A stretch of DNA of 35,179 nucleotides from Myxococcota bacterium (GTDB lineage Bacteria > Myxococcota > Kuafuiibacteriia > Kuafuiibacteriales > Kuafuiibacteriaceae). Below are positions 1 to 7,990 of this stretch, in pieces; positions within the stretch are counted from its first letter, which is position 1; each line of letters opens with the position of its first letter. The stretch is from positions 1 through 35,179 of the forward strand of contig JANQQN010000363.1 in the NCBI GenBank assembly GCA_028289325.1, given 5' to 3'. The notes below the pieces were generated by a model. That model saw nothing but the letters and a program-made list of their open reading frames with translations. It was not told the DNA's origin and made no database searches. The position numbers and the translations under genes were made by a program.

Positions 1-2490
1 CCCACCTCGGTCGAGCTCTACACGTGGCAAGACACCGCAGAAACGCCCAGCCAGGCTCGCCTCGCGAGCCTCGCCGAGGCGCTTCGACTCCCGTCGACCG
101 TCGACCGCATCGTGTTCGTGGTGGGTCCCGAGGGCCTGACCCCGTCCACGTCCAGCGCTGCGCCCGTGCGCACGTTCGACCGCACGGAATCCGGCTTCGC
201 GATCGACGCGCAGGTCGGGAATCTACATCCGATGGTCGCGCGACGCCTGGAGCTCGAGCGCCTGCAGGCGTTCGAACTCGAGCGAGTCGACGCCCCCGAA
301 GACGTCTACCTATTCTTGGGTCGAGGCAAGGATCAGCCCAAAGACGTGCGCGCGTTCGTGTACGCCGAGGTCCGCGCCCTCGACTCGGTTCGGGATGAGA
401 GCGGCCAAATGACCGCCATTCCGCAGCTCGAGCAGGTTTTGGGCGAAGCTCTGTCGTCCTTGCGCCGGCTCGAGGTCGAACGCGGTCTGCGGCTCGACGG
501 CGGTTCACATCGCCTCGAAATGTTCATCCGGCCGGTCATCGACGCGGACCGCGCGGATCTCGCGCGCATCGTGCGCAAGCTGGCCCCGGCCACGGTCGGT
601 TTGGGCCTCGAACAAGTCAACGTCAACACCAAGGTCGCCCGCGAGGATGGTCAGTGGGAGCCCAGAGTGCTTCGCCTGACCAACCCTTCAGGCAGCGGGG
701 TGAAGCTGAACATCGACGCGCCGTCGACGGAACCATTGCGGCCGCAGAGCCCGTACGAGCAGAAGGTGGCCAAGCTCCGTCGTCGAGGGCTGATGCACCC
801 CTACGAGCTGATCAAGATGATCACGCCCGACGCGGCCGGGATGTCCACGGACATCCCTCGCGGCGAGTTCGTAGAGCACGACTTCGATGAGCAAGGTCGC
901 TTGACGGTGGTCGAACGCCCGTCGGGCACGAATACGGCCAACATCATCGTCGGGGTGATCAAGAGCTTCACCAACAAGTATCCGGAAGGGATGACCCGAG
1001 TCGCATTGCTCGGGGATCCGAGCCGGGCCATGGGTTCCTTGGCCGAGCCCGAGTGCCGGCGAATTCTCGCCGGACTCGACCTGGCGGAGGCGATGGGCGT
1101 CCCTCTCGAATGGTACGCCGTCTCCGCGGGAGCGGAGATCGCCAAGGACCGAGGCACGGAGAACATGGACTGGATCTCCGCGGTGCTGCGTCGGATCATC
1201 GAGTTCACGCAGGCCGGCCACGAGCTCAACGTGGTCGTATGCGGCGTCAACGTCGGCGCGCAGCCCTATTGGAACGCGGAAGCCACGATGCTGATGCACA
1301 CCAAGGGCATCTTGATCCAGGTCCGCGGCACCGCGATGGTCCTGACCGGCAAACAAGCCCTCGACTTCTCGGGCGGGGTGTCGGCCGAGGACAACGCAGG
1401 AATCGGAGGCTACGAGCGGGTCATGGGGCCCAACGGCCAGGCCCAGTACGTGGCCGAGGACCTCGGCGAAGCGGCGTCACTGCTGCTCAAGCACTACGAA
1501 CATACATATCGCGTGCCCGGAGAGCGGTTTCCGCGATCCATGGCCACGAATGACCCGGTCGAACGGGACGTGTGCGAGTCGCCCCACCGCCCCGTGCCCG
1601 GCTCGGCGTTCACTACCGTCGGTCAGATCTTTTCGGACGAGTCGAACCCGATGCGAAAGCGTCCCTTCGACATCCGCGAGGTCATGCGGGCGGTCATGGA
1701 CGCCGATGCGGAGCCGCTGGAGCGCTGGCGGGATATGCGAGACGCGGAGATGGTGGTGACCTGGGACGCCCACGTCGGGGGCCACCCCGTCGCGCTCATC
1801 GGGCTGCAGTCGCGCCCGATTCGACGGCTCGGTTACGTCCCGGCCGATGGTCCCCAACAATGGACGGCGGGGACCTTCTTCCCCATGTCCTCGAAGAAGA
1901 TGGCGCGGTCGATCAATGCGGCCAGCGGCAATCGCCCATTGGTGGTGTTGGCAAACCTCTCCGGCTTCGACGGATCGCCGGAGAGTCTGCGCAACCTGCA
2001 GCTCGAGTACGGGGCAGAAATCGGACGAGCGATCGTCAACTTCGACGGTCCCATCGTGTTTACGGTCATTTCTCGGTTCCACGGCGGCGCGTTCGTCGTG
2101 TTCTCGAACCGCCTCAGCGAGAAGATGGAGGTCTTCGCTCTCGAAGGAACGTACGCATCGGTTATCGGTGGCGCACCGGCGGCCGCGGTCGTGTTCGCCC
2201 GCGAGCTCCGTCGGCGAATCCAGGAGGACGCTCGGGTCGTCGAGCTCGAAAGCGCGCTCAAAGAGGCGCAAGGCGCCCAAAAGGCCGAGGTCAGCGCCCG
2301 GCTGACCGAGGCCCGGGCCGCGGCGCGATCCGAGCATCTGGGCCGGCTCGCCGGAGAGTACGACGCGATTCACTCCGTGGAACGCGCCCAAAAAGTGGGA
2401 TCGGTGCACGAGATCGTGAACCCCTCTCATCTTCGTCCGACGATCGTTGCGGCCATCGAACGGGGCCTGGCCCGGACCTTGTCTACGTGA
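1..2490 (+). CDS. Eukaryote-like acyl-CoA (acetyl-CoA) carboxylase, central region plus carboxyltransferase (5' partial)
   Basis: The frame is open from base 1, so the gene begins upstream; 829 residues are visible. Residues 1 to about 290 resemble the central region of eukaryotic multidomain acetyl-CoA carboxylases (LHPMVARRLELERLQAFEL, then an LYLG-like YLFLGRGK). Residues about 305-500 are the N half of a carboxyltransferase (TENMDWISAVLRRIIEFTQ, NVGAQPYWNAEATMLMHTKG, LDFSGGVSAEDNAGIGGY). Residues about 550-740 are the C half (PMSSKKMARSIN, LANLSGFDGSPES, EGTYASVIGGAPAAAVVF). About 40 residues of charged helix follow. Family knowledge: these domains move CO2 from carboxybiotin to an acyl-CoA, giving malonyl- or methylmalonyl-CoA. 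Biotin carboxylase and biotin carrier domains, if fused, lie outside the window. The stop overlaps the start of the next gene, a phosphopantetheinyl transferase, which supports a role in fatty acid or polyketide supply. The acyl-CoA substrate cannot be fixed from sequence. Confidence 0.88.
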   Translation, partial: PTSVELYTWQDTAETPSQARLASLAEALRLPSTVDRIVFVVGPEGLTPSTSSAAPVRTFDRTESGFAIDAQVGNLHPMVARRLELERLQAFELERVDAPEDVYLFLGRGKDQPKDVRAFVYAEVRALDSVRDESGQMTAIPQLEQVLGEALSSLRRLEVERGLRLDGGSHRLEMFIRPVIDADRADLARIVRKLAPATVGLGLEQVNVNTKVAREDGQWEPRVLRLTNPSGSGVKLNIDAPSTEPLRPQSPYEQKVAKLRRRGLMHPYELIKMITPDAAGMSTDIPRGEFVEHDFDEQGRLTVVERPSGTNTANIIVGVIKSFTNKYPEGMTRVALLGDPSRAMGSLAEPECRRILAGLDLAEAMGVPLEWYAVSAGAEIAKDRGTENMDWISAVLRRIIEFTQAGHELNVVVCGVNVGAQPYWNAEATMLMHTKGILIQVRGTAMVLTGKQALDFSGGVSAEDNAGIGGYERVMGPNGQAQYVAEDLGEAASLLLKHYEHTYRVPGERFPRSMATNDPVERDVCESPHRPVPGSAFTTVGQIFSDESNPMRKRPFDIREVMRAVMDADAEPLERWRDMRDAEMVVTWDAHVGGHPVALIGLQSRPIRRLGYVPADGPQQWTAGTFFPMSSKKMARSINAASGNRPLVVLANLSGFDGSPESLRNLQLEYGAEIGRAIVNFDGPIVFTVISRFHGGAFVVFSNRLSEKMEVFALEGTYASVIGGAPAAAVVFARELRRRIQEDARVVELESALKEAQGAQKAEVSARLTEARAAARSEHLGRLAGEYDAIHSVERAQKVGSVHEIVNPSHLRPTIVAAIERGLARTLST

Positions 2491-3170
2491 TGTCCGAGCC
2501 TCAACGTCACTTCGTGCCCCCCCACGACTGGTGGTTGGTTTCGTCCACCGACGTTCCGGCGGGGTCCGCCTGGCTCGGGCCTCGGGAGCGCGAGGTGGAA
2601 CGCGGCCTGACCATCGCTCGACGCCGCCGCGATTGGCGGGCCGGGCGGTGGGCGGCGAAGAGTCTCGGCCCCACGAATGGCCAACCCTCGGAGTGGGAGA
2701 TTATTGCGAGCGAGGACGGCAGTCCGCAGGTGTGGTTTCGCGGGCACAAAGTGGGTAGCCCGCTGTCGATCAGCCATCGCGGCGAGTTCGCCGCCGCGGC
2801 GCTTTCGGCCGACGACCGGGAGATCGGCATCGATTTGGAGCTGTGTGAACCCCACACCATGCGATTCGTCCGCGACTTCTTCGCGCCGCCGGAGGTCGAC
2901 CGGGCGGAGCGCCTCGGGTCGTCGCTGCGGGATCGCTACGCTTCCTTGGTGTGGAGCGCCAAGGAAGCGGTGCTCAAGTGTCTGCGGCAAGGCCTGAACC
3001 GGGACACCCGCAGCGTCCTCATCGACGTCGACCCCGCCGCCCCCCGGGCCCGCGAGGGAGGGTGGTCGCCGTTCGTGGCCATGGACCGCCAGACCGGATC
3101 CACCTACGATGGCTGGTGGACGTCGCGAGGCCATCTCCTCGTCACCCTCGCCTCGACCCAGCGACGCTGA
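2490..3170 (+). CDS. 4'-phosphopantetheinyl transferase (Sfp-like)
   Basis: 226 residues. The ATG shares its A with the TGA of the carboxylase (TGATG), which fixes the start and implies translational coupling. The family motifs are intact: GIDLE with Asp115 and Glu117 (Mg2+ ligands), and WSAKEAVLK with Glu159 and Lys163. A substrate-side SISHRGEF motif lies before them, and AGRWAAK near residue 50 matches the N-terminal CoA-binding segment. Family knowledge: transfers the phosphopantetheine arm from CoA to a serine of acyl or peptidyl carrier proteins in the cytoplasm. The length fits the Sfp class rather than the roughly 120-residue AcpS class, so it may act on carrier domains of multidomain synthases. 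Pairing with an acyl-CoA carboxylase suggests one operon supplies both extender units and active carrier proteins (inference). A hairpin with a T run follows the stop. Confidence 0.9.
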   Translation: MSEPQRHFVPPHDWWLVSSTDVPAGSAWLGPREREVERGLTIARRRRDWRAGRWAAKSLGPTNGQPSEWEIIASEDGSPQVWFRGHKVGSPLSISHRGEFAAAALSADDREIGIDLELCEPHTMRFVRDFFAPPEVDRAERLGSSLRDRYASLVWSAKEAVLKCLRQGLNRDTRSVLIDVDPAAPRAREGGWSPFVAMDRQTGSTYDGWWTSRGHLLVTLASTQRR

Positions 3171-3182
3171 GGAGCTCCACTG

Positions 3183-3221
3183 GCGCCAACCCGCGCCCGG
3201 TTGGCGCAGTAGGACGTTTTT
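3183..3221 (+). terminator. Probable intrinsic terminator after the carboxylase/PPTase operon
   Basis: GCGCCAACC (3183-3191) and GGTTGGCGC (3199-3207) form a perfect 9-bp stem with a 7-nt loop. Five T residues lie at 3217-3221. The T run is 9 nt from the stem, so termination may be partial. It sits 12 nt after the PPTase stop and before the next gene. Confidence 0.55.
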
Positions 3222-3236
3222 CGATACTTTCGCGCG

Positions 3237-4307
3237 ATGCGCGGCCGGCACCTATCGAGAACTGCACAATTCCTTCTGCTCACCGCGGCGTGCGCGGCGC
3301 CGGCCACCCCGTCGACGACGACGTCGTCGTATCTGGATTCGACCGGCCGAGTTGACCGGGCAACCGGAGGCATTCGAATGATACCGATCACCACTCCGAA
3401 AGGCACCTTTCGCGTGTGGACGAAGCGGGTCGGCAACAACCCCCGCGTGAAAGTGCTCTTGCTTCACGGCGGTCCGGGCGGGACGCACGAGTTCTTCGAG
3501 GTGTTCGACACCTTCTTTCCCGCCGCGGGCATCGAGTATTACTACTACGACCAGCTCGGCTCTTACTACAGTGACCAACCCAAGGATCCGAGCCTGTGGA
3601 CCCTGCCTCGGTTCGTCGAGGAGGTGGAGCAGGTCCGGCAAGCGCTCGGCCTCGGCGCCGACAACTTCTACCTGTACGGACAGTCTTGGGGCGGGCTACT
3701 GGCCATCGAGTACGCGCTTAAGTATCAGCAGCATCTCAAGGGCCTCATCGTCTCCAATATGATGGCCAGTATTCCTGCGTACAATGACTATGCGACGTCG
3801 GTCCTGATGCCGGCCATGGACCAGTCGGTGCTCGCCGAGATCCAGCGGCTCGACGAGGCCGGCGAGTATACCAATCCCCGCTACATGGAGCTGCTGATGG
3901 AACATCACTACGTGGACCACGTCCTCCGAATGCCCGCCGACGAATGGCCAGAGCCGGTCTTACGCGCGTTCAAACACCTCAACCAAGACGTGTATGTTCG
4001 GATGCAGGGGCCCAGTGAGCTGGGGGCCCGCGGCTTGCTCGTCGACTGGGACCGAACGGCGGATCTCGGTCGGATCACCGCGCCGACCCTGGTCATCGGC
4101 GCCGAACACGACACCATGGACCCCAAGCATATGAAGTGGATGTCCGAGCAGTTCGCCAACGGTCGTTATCTGTACTGCCCTCGCGGGAGCCACTTGGCGC
4201 AGTACGACGATCAGGAGACCTATATTCGAGGCCTGATGGACTTCATCGAGGATGTCGACAAGGCCCGCTCAACGGGCCCGGCCGAAGCGCGCGTCTCCGT
4301 GGACTAG
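3237..4307 (+). CDS. Alpha/beta hydrolase, proline iminopeptidase-like (S33), probably exported
   Basis: 356 residues. The full S33 catalytic set is visible: oxyanion motif HGGPGG at 77-82, nucleophile Ser150 in GQSWGG, Asp292 in GAEHDTMDP and His319 in GSHLAQYDD. The cap region between about 170 and 270 is alpha-helical in character, as in prolyl aminopeptidases. Family knowledge: these enzymes release N-terminal proline or similar residues from peptides; relatives act on other amides and esters, so the substrate is uncertain. The N-terminus MRGRHLSRTAQFLLLTAACAA has a short basic part and a hydrophobic stretch ending at Cys19, so it may be a lipoprotein or Sec signal. An internal ATG at 3378 (MIPITTPKG) would give a cytoplasmic 309-residue form that starts where family homology starts. 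The gene stands alone, with a terminator upstream and a leftward gene facing its 3' end. Confidence 0.82.
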   Translation: MRGRHLSRTAQFLLLTAACAAPATPSTTTSSYLDSTGRVDRATGGIRMIPITTPKGTFRVWTKRVGNNPRVKVLLLHGGPGGTHEFFEVFDTFFPAAGIEYYYYDQLGSYYSDQPKDPSLWTLPRFVEEVEQVRQALGLGADNFYLYGQSWGGLLAIEYALKYQQHLKGLIVSNMMASIPAYNDYATSVLMPAMDQSVLAEIQRLDEAGEYTNPRYMELLMEHHYVDHVLRMPADEWPEPVLRAFKHLNQDVYVRMQGPSELGARGLLVDWDRTADLGRITAPTLVIGAEHDTMDPKHMKWMSEQFANGRYLYCPRGSHLAQYDDQETYIRGLMDFIEDVDKARSTGPAEARVSVD

Positions 4308-4343
4308 AGCGCCCACCGTTAGACGCTCTAGAGCCGCTCTGGC

Positions 4344-4484
4344 TTAGCGCTCGATCCGCAGGGCGCCTGAGCGGCTGCGAAAAAAAGTCGGCACGTTCAT
4401 CGAGAACGGTCGCACGCCATCGAAGACCGCGTACACCACACAGATGGCCGCGGTGAATAGGGCTGTGATTTCAACCATGTTCAT
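4344..4484 (-). CDS. Possible 46-residue single-pass membrane protein
   Basis: A short leftward frame begins at ATG 4482-4484 and stops at 4344. It encodes a short N-terminus, one hydrophobic segment (about residues 5-22, ITALFTAAICVVYAVFDGV) and a basic tail with four Arg. GAGGG at 4493-4497 lies 8 nt before the ATG, good spacing for a ribosome binding site. It sits 116 bp downstream of the DUF3445 gene on the same strand and faces the end of the hydrolase gene. A longer frame reaching 4649 lacks the binding-site support. I do not recognise a family. The TM-plus-basic-tail layout and the ribosome binding site make it more credible than a random frame, but with only 46 codons it is unproven. 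Confidence 0.4.
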   Translation of the reverse strand: MNMVEITALFTAAICVVYAVFDGVRPFSMNVPTFFRSRSGALRIER

Positions 4485-4600
4485 GTTCGTGTCCCTCACG
4501 ATCTCAGTGCCCTCCAGCCGAGTAATGTGAACGGACCATGGCGAAAAAGAGTCGACGACATGACCTAAGTGGGTCAGCGACGCCGAGGGGGTGACCCAGC

Positions 4601-5539
4601 TCAATGCTCCCGACGGCGAGAAGAGTCGATGACGACCCGGTCCAGCCACGCCAGAACCGGGGTCCGGAGGGCGGGAATCGCTTTGTAGATCGCCAGGTCG
4701 GAAGGCAGCGTGCGAAGTTCCTCCGCCAGGTCGCGCGCCGCGTCGGGATGGGCCCGCAGACGATGCAAGCGATCGCGAAAGGTACGAATCGTAAAGAGAA
4801 TAGCGTCGCTGTGCGCAAGGCGGCGCAAGGTCTGACGCTCCGTCCGCAGCACCACCCGCTGTCCAACATTGTCGACGGTCAGGGTCCCACGTTCGTGCGA
4901 CGGCATCACCGTCGGTTGAAACAACTGCGGCGCGTCCATCAGCGACCAGTTGGCGCGAACGGCGATCCGCCCGTAACGAAGGCGATCAAAGAACTGCTCC
5001 GCCGACCGGGCGAGCCGATGACCGTAGCCAGGCACGGGACGGTGAATGCCGGCCAGGGTGTCGCCGAGCTTCGACGGCAGATCCCAACGACTCGGGAAAC
5101 ATACGCTGGCCGCGGTCAACCGCCACCTGCCGCCCGCGTCGCGCTGCATCAAGCAGAGATCCTCCTGCACCAGCCAGCTCGCCTGCAGCAGGGGTGGCCG
5201 CGACGGGTCGATCGGACCGGCGTCGACCCCGGGAACCCAAAACCCGGCCTCGTCGCGTCGCAGCCCGTCGGTGAAATGGGCCTGCACGTGCGCGATGACT
5301 TCGTCTCGAACCTCACATTGAGCGGCCCGAGAATCCGATTCCTCGACGAACACTTGGTGAGGCTGACGCGCGTACAGAGCCCGTTTGTGTTCGAGGTCAG
5401 AGCGCCGGTCTCGATCCGGCACCAACCACGTCGACGGCTCCTGAAGAAACGACATCCCCATCTTCAAACGATGCGGGGGCCTCAGCGGTGCGTGACGGAT
5501 GGCCGCGTCTTGGACCTCCGATTCCAACCGCGCATTCAT
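4601..5539 (-). CDS. Heme-dependent oxidative N-demethylase-like protein (DUF3445)
   Basis: 312 residues from ATG 5537-5539. A TTG 13 codons upstream (5578) is possible but would crowd the divergent gene. Recognised by the DUF3445 pattern: KMGMSFL near residue 26, QEDLCLMQRDAGGRWRLTAA ending in CFPSRWDLPSKLG at about 123-159, IHRPVPGYG at 165-173, RANWSL near 195, and TERQTLRRL followed by AILFTIRTF toward the C-terminus. Family knowledge: DUF3445 includes the heme-binding subunit of a dimethylamine-type oxidative N-demethylase, but most members have no assigned substrate. The partner reductase or ferredoxin subunits of the characterised enzyme are not adjacent here, so either they are elsewhere or this member acts alone. 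It is divergent from the 5' nuclease, with 53 bp between the start codons. Confidence 0.78.
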   Translation of the reverse strand: MNARLESEVQDAAIRHAPLRPPHRLKMGMSFLQEPSTWLVPDRDRRSDLEHKRALYARQPHQVFVEESDSRAAQCEVRDEVIAHVQAHFTDGLRRDEAGFWVPGVDAGPIDPSRPPLLQASWLVQEDLCLMQRDAGGRWRLTAASVCFPSRWDLPSKLGDTLAGIHRPVPGYGHRLARSAEQFFDRLRYGRIAVRANWSLMDAPQLFQPTVMPSHERGTLTVDNVGQRVVLRTERQTLRRLAHSDAILFTIRTFRDRLHRLRAHPDAARDLAEELRTLPSDLAIYKAIPALRTPVLAWLDRVVIDSSRRREH

Positions 5540-5592
5540 CCTGGTACCGTAGTGACTGCGTCCGCGATGCGGAATCAAGAACCGACGGCCCG

Positions 5593-6468
5593 GTGAAGCT
5601 TCTCCTCGATACGTTCTCCCTAACGTACCGCGCGTTCTACGCGCTGCCGGCCATGCACACGTCGGCCGGCACGCCCTCGGCGGCCCTGTACGGCCTGTCT
5701 GTCCTCCTCCTCAAGGTGCTCCGGGAACACCAACCGACGGATATCGCGTTTGCCCTCGACCGGGGCCCGAGCTTTCGCCGGGCCGCCGACCCCAGCTACA
5801 AAGCGAACCGCGCCCGAACCCCCGACGAACTTTCGTCTCAGCTGTCCGCCCTCCCCGCCCTGTTCTCCGCCCTCGGTACACCCGCCCACTCGGCGGAAGG
5901 CTTCGAAGCCGACGACGTGATCGCCACCTTGTCCCGTCGCTGGTCGGCGGACGGCGAAAGGGTGTTGGTCGTCAGCGGCGACCGCGACCTGTTTCAGGTC
6001 GTCGATCCCCGGGTACGGGTGCTGTTCGTGGGCCGTCGCGGTCAGGACCACGTGATGTACGACGAGCACCAAGTGCAGCGCCGATATGGGCTGTCCCCCG
6101 GACAGTTGCCCTCGTTCATCGCGCTGGTCGGCGACAAGTCTGACAACCTTCCCAAGGTACCGGGGGTGGGCGATAAGACCGCATCGCGATGGCTGGCCAG
6201 CCACGGTGATCTGGACGGCGTGCTCGCTCACATCGACGGCCTGGAACCGAAGCGACTGCGGGCTACGCTCGAAGACCACGCGGAGCAGGCCCGGCGCTGC
6301 CGCGTCCTCGCGACCCTCCGCACCGACGTCCCCGTGGCCGACGACCCCGACGCAGCACCCCTGACGTCGACGGCCATCGATGGCCTTCGCCATTGGTTCG
6401 AACGGTGGGAGTTTGCGAGCCTGGTCGACCGTCTTGGAGGTCTTCCTCAGGCCGCGCCCGAACGGTAA
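5593..6468 (+). CDS. Stand-alone 5'-3' exonuclease (PolA N-terminal domain type)
   Basis: 291 residues from GTG 5593. The frame stays open upstream, but family homology begins at this codon (KLLLDTFSLTYRAFYALP, matching the Asp-containing N-terminus of PolA 5' nucleases) and an earlier start would overlap the divergent gene. Acidic metal-binding segments follow in family order: FEADDVIATL, then VVSGDRDLFQVVD, then VGDKSDNLPKVPGVGDKTA, the helix-3-turn-helix DNA-binding motif. No polymerase domain follows; the protein ends after a short C-terminal extension. Family knowledge: removes 5' flaps and RNA primers during lagging-strand maturation and repair. Stand-alone forms coexist with full PolA in many bacteria, so this may be auxiliary. 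No convincing ribosome binding site precedes the GTG. Confidence 0.88.
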   Translation: MKLLLDTFSLTYRAFYALPAMHTSAGTPSAALYGLSVLLLKVLREHQPTDIAFALDRGPSFRRAADPSYKANRARTPDELSSQLSALPALFSALGTPAHSAEGFEADDVIATLSRRWSADGERVLVVSGDRDLFQVVDPRVRVLFVGRRGQDHVMYDEHQVQRRYGLSPGQLPSFIALVGDKSDNLPKVPGVGDKTASRWLASHGDLDGVLAHIDGLEPKRLRATLEDHAEQARRCRVLATLRTDVPVADDPDAAPLTSTAIDGLRHWFERWEFASLVDRLGGLPQAAPER

Positions 6469-6533
6469 ACGTCTCAACGTTGGCTGCAACGCGGGCTTAC
6501 GTGGCTCGGTCGGCGGCGTGTACTGTGTTCTTC

Positions 6534-7946
6534 ATGACCTATCGACCCGCGTTCGCGCCGGCTTCCGGTCGGTGGGCCCCACCCCTCCGTTCGCTGGCCG
6601 CGGCCCTTCTCGTGGCGGCCGCGGGGTCCGGTTGCGGCGATGACGAGGCCTGCCCCGGCGCAAACGAGTACGGTGTTTGCGACATCAGCGATCCCGCTTG
6701 CGTTCGCCAGGTCGCGGAGGTGCTCGGGTGTCGACGGGAAGTCGATGCGGCCCCCGACGTGCCGATCCGTTTCACCACCCGCGACGCGCTGGCCTCGGAG
6801 CTCTTCGGCTCATCGGACAACGTCAGCGACGACGAGATCCTGTGGACGAACCGGGCCTATGCAGCGCTCGCGAACTTCTCGCTGCTACCGCCCGACTACC
6901 GCTTCGAGGCCGCCCAGGCCGACTTCAGTGCAACCATCGGGGCCTACTACGACCCCACCGCCAAGCAGATTGTCGTCGTCACCGACAGCGACGACAGCGC
7001 CCGCGACGCGTATGTGACCTTGGTTCACGAGATGGTCCACGCCCAACAGGACGCCGCCTTCGGCCTCGACCGATACGCGCGCGAACACGCGTACACCGAA
7101 GACCGAAGCCTTGCCGTCCGGGCCGCGATCGAAGGCGAGGCCATGACCTACCAGCTGCTGGCCGAAGTCGAGCTCGAAGGGCTCAGCGCGGCCGAGATCA
7201 ACTGGGACGTGTACTTCTCCAACTGGCAAGCCGGGATGCTCAGCATCGCTTCGGAGACCGACATTCCGCTCATCCTCGCTTCCCGCCTGTTCCCCTATGC
7301 GTTCGGCGGACAGATGGTCTTCGATCGCTGGTTCACGTCCGGGCGCGGCGGCGTCGCGGTGGCCCTGGAACCCCCGCCCACCAGCACTCGCCAGGTCCTC
7401 GCGTGGCCCCGAACCGATGCTCCGGTGCCCCCTTGGAATCAGGACGAGGCATTGATGGATCGCATCGCGCCCGAGATGCCCGAGTCTTACGTTTCCCTGG
7501 GCTGGTCGTTCGAAGGCACGTGGCTGATCCGGGCCATGGTCGAGCGCAAGGGTCGGGATTTCGGTCCCGCCGAGCAGCGCGCCGTCGAGCTGATTCACGC
7601 CGACGTCCTATCGCTGCACTACGAGGCGAGCACCGACACCGCGGTCGCCGTATGGCGGCTGAGCTTCGATGACGACGACGCTCGGTCGGTGATCCAGGCC
7701 AGCCTGGAGGAAACATCGGATATGCAGACCGTGGTCCTCACCGGCGGCGACCTCGTGCTCATCGCCGGCGGGCCGCCCAACTTGGTCGACGAGACCACGC
7801 CGTGGCAGGCGCTCGACGAAGCTCGAACCAGACTCGTCGATTTTTCCCGGCCGCCGCTGTGGCCAAACCCTCGTCGACGGTCCTACCGTCACGTGGGCTG
7901 TCAGCACCGGCATCTCATTCGACACGCTCTGGTCCGCGTCCCTTGA
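6534..7946 (+). CDS. Lipoprotein with HExxH zinc metalloprotease motif
   Basis: 470 residues from ATG 6534. The signal sequence ends in LVAAAGSGC (Cys33), a lipobox-like site with Gly at -3, so I infer an envelope lipoprotein. A Cys-rich segment follows (CPGANEYGVCDISDPACVRQ). The core motif is HEMVHAQQD with His165, Glu166 and His169 as candidate zinc ligands and base. A nearby IEGEAMTYQ (Glu200, Glu202) has the spacing of the third ligand in gluzincins. The preceding segment AYYDPTAKQIVVV is typical of the strand before HExxH in such proteins. I do not recognise a named family. The middle region (about 250-400) lacks recognisable motifs. The C-terminal ~25 residues are basic and His-rich and may be non-structural. 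It is transcribed with the 5' nuclease (65 bp upstream) and the aminotransferase (44 bp downstream). Confidence 0.75.
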   Translation: MTYRPAFAPASGRWAPPLRSLAAALLVAAAGSGCGDDEACPGANEYGVCDISDPACVRQVAEVLGCRREVDAAPDVPIRFTTRDALASELFGSSDNVSDDEILWTNRAYAALANFSLLPPDYRFEAAQADFSATIGAYYDPTAKQIVVVTDSDDSARDAYVTLVHEMVHAQQDAAFGLDRYAREHAYTEDRSLAVRAAIEGEAMTYQLLAEVELEGLSAAEINWDVYFSNWQAGMLSIASETDIPLILASRLFPYAFGGQMVFDRWFTSGRGGVAVALEPPPTSTRQVLAWPRTDAPVPPWNQDEALMDRIAPEMPESYVSLGWSFEGTWLIRAMVERKGRDFGPAEQRAVELIHADVLSLHYEASTDTAVAVWRLSFDDDDARSVIQASLEETSDMQTVVLTGGDLVLIAGGPPNLVDETTPWQALDEARTRLVDFSRPPLWPNPRRRSYRHVGCQHRHLIRHALVRVP

Positions 7947-7990
7947 CACGCGACGACGAGCTCCGCACCAACCGACGAGGAGACCTACCC

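Noticed and set aside
1572-2489. Rightward extension of the PPTase frame into the carboxylase gene
   Set aside because: The upstream part is low-complexity Arg-rich shadow sequence; the TGATG overlap and family homology fix the start at 2490.
3505-3520. GGTGTTCGACACC-like symmetric sequence inside the hydrolase gene, similar to the 20-bp palindrome
   Set aside because: It lies within codons for a conserved protein segment, lacks the central half of the palindrome and has no promoter next to it.
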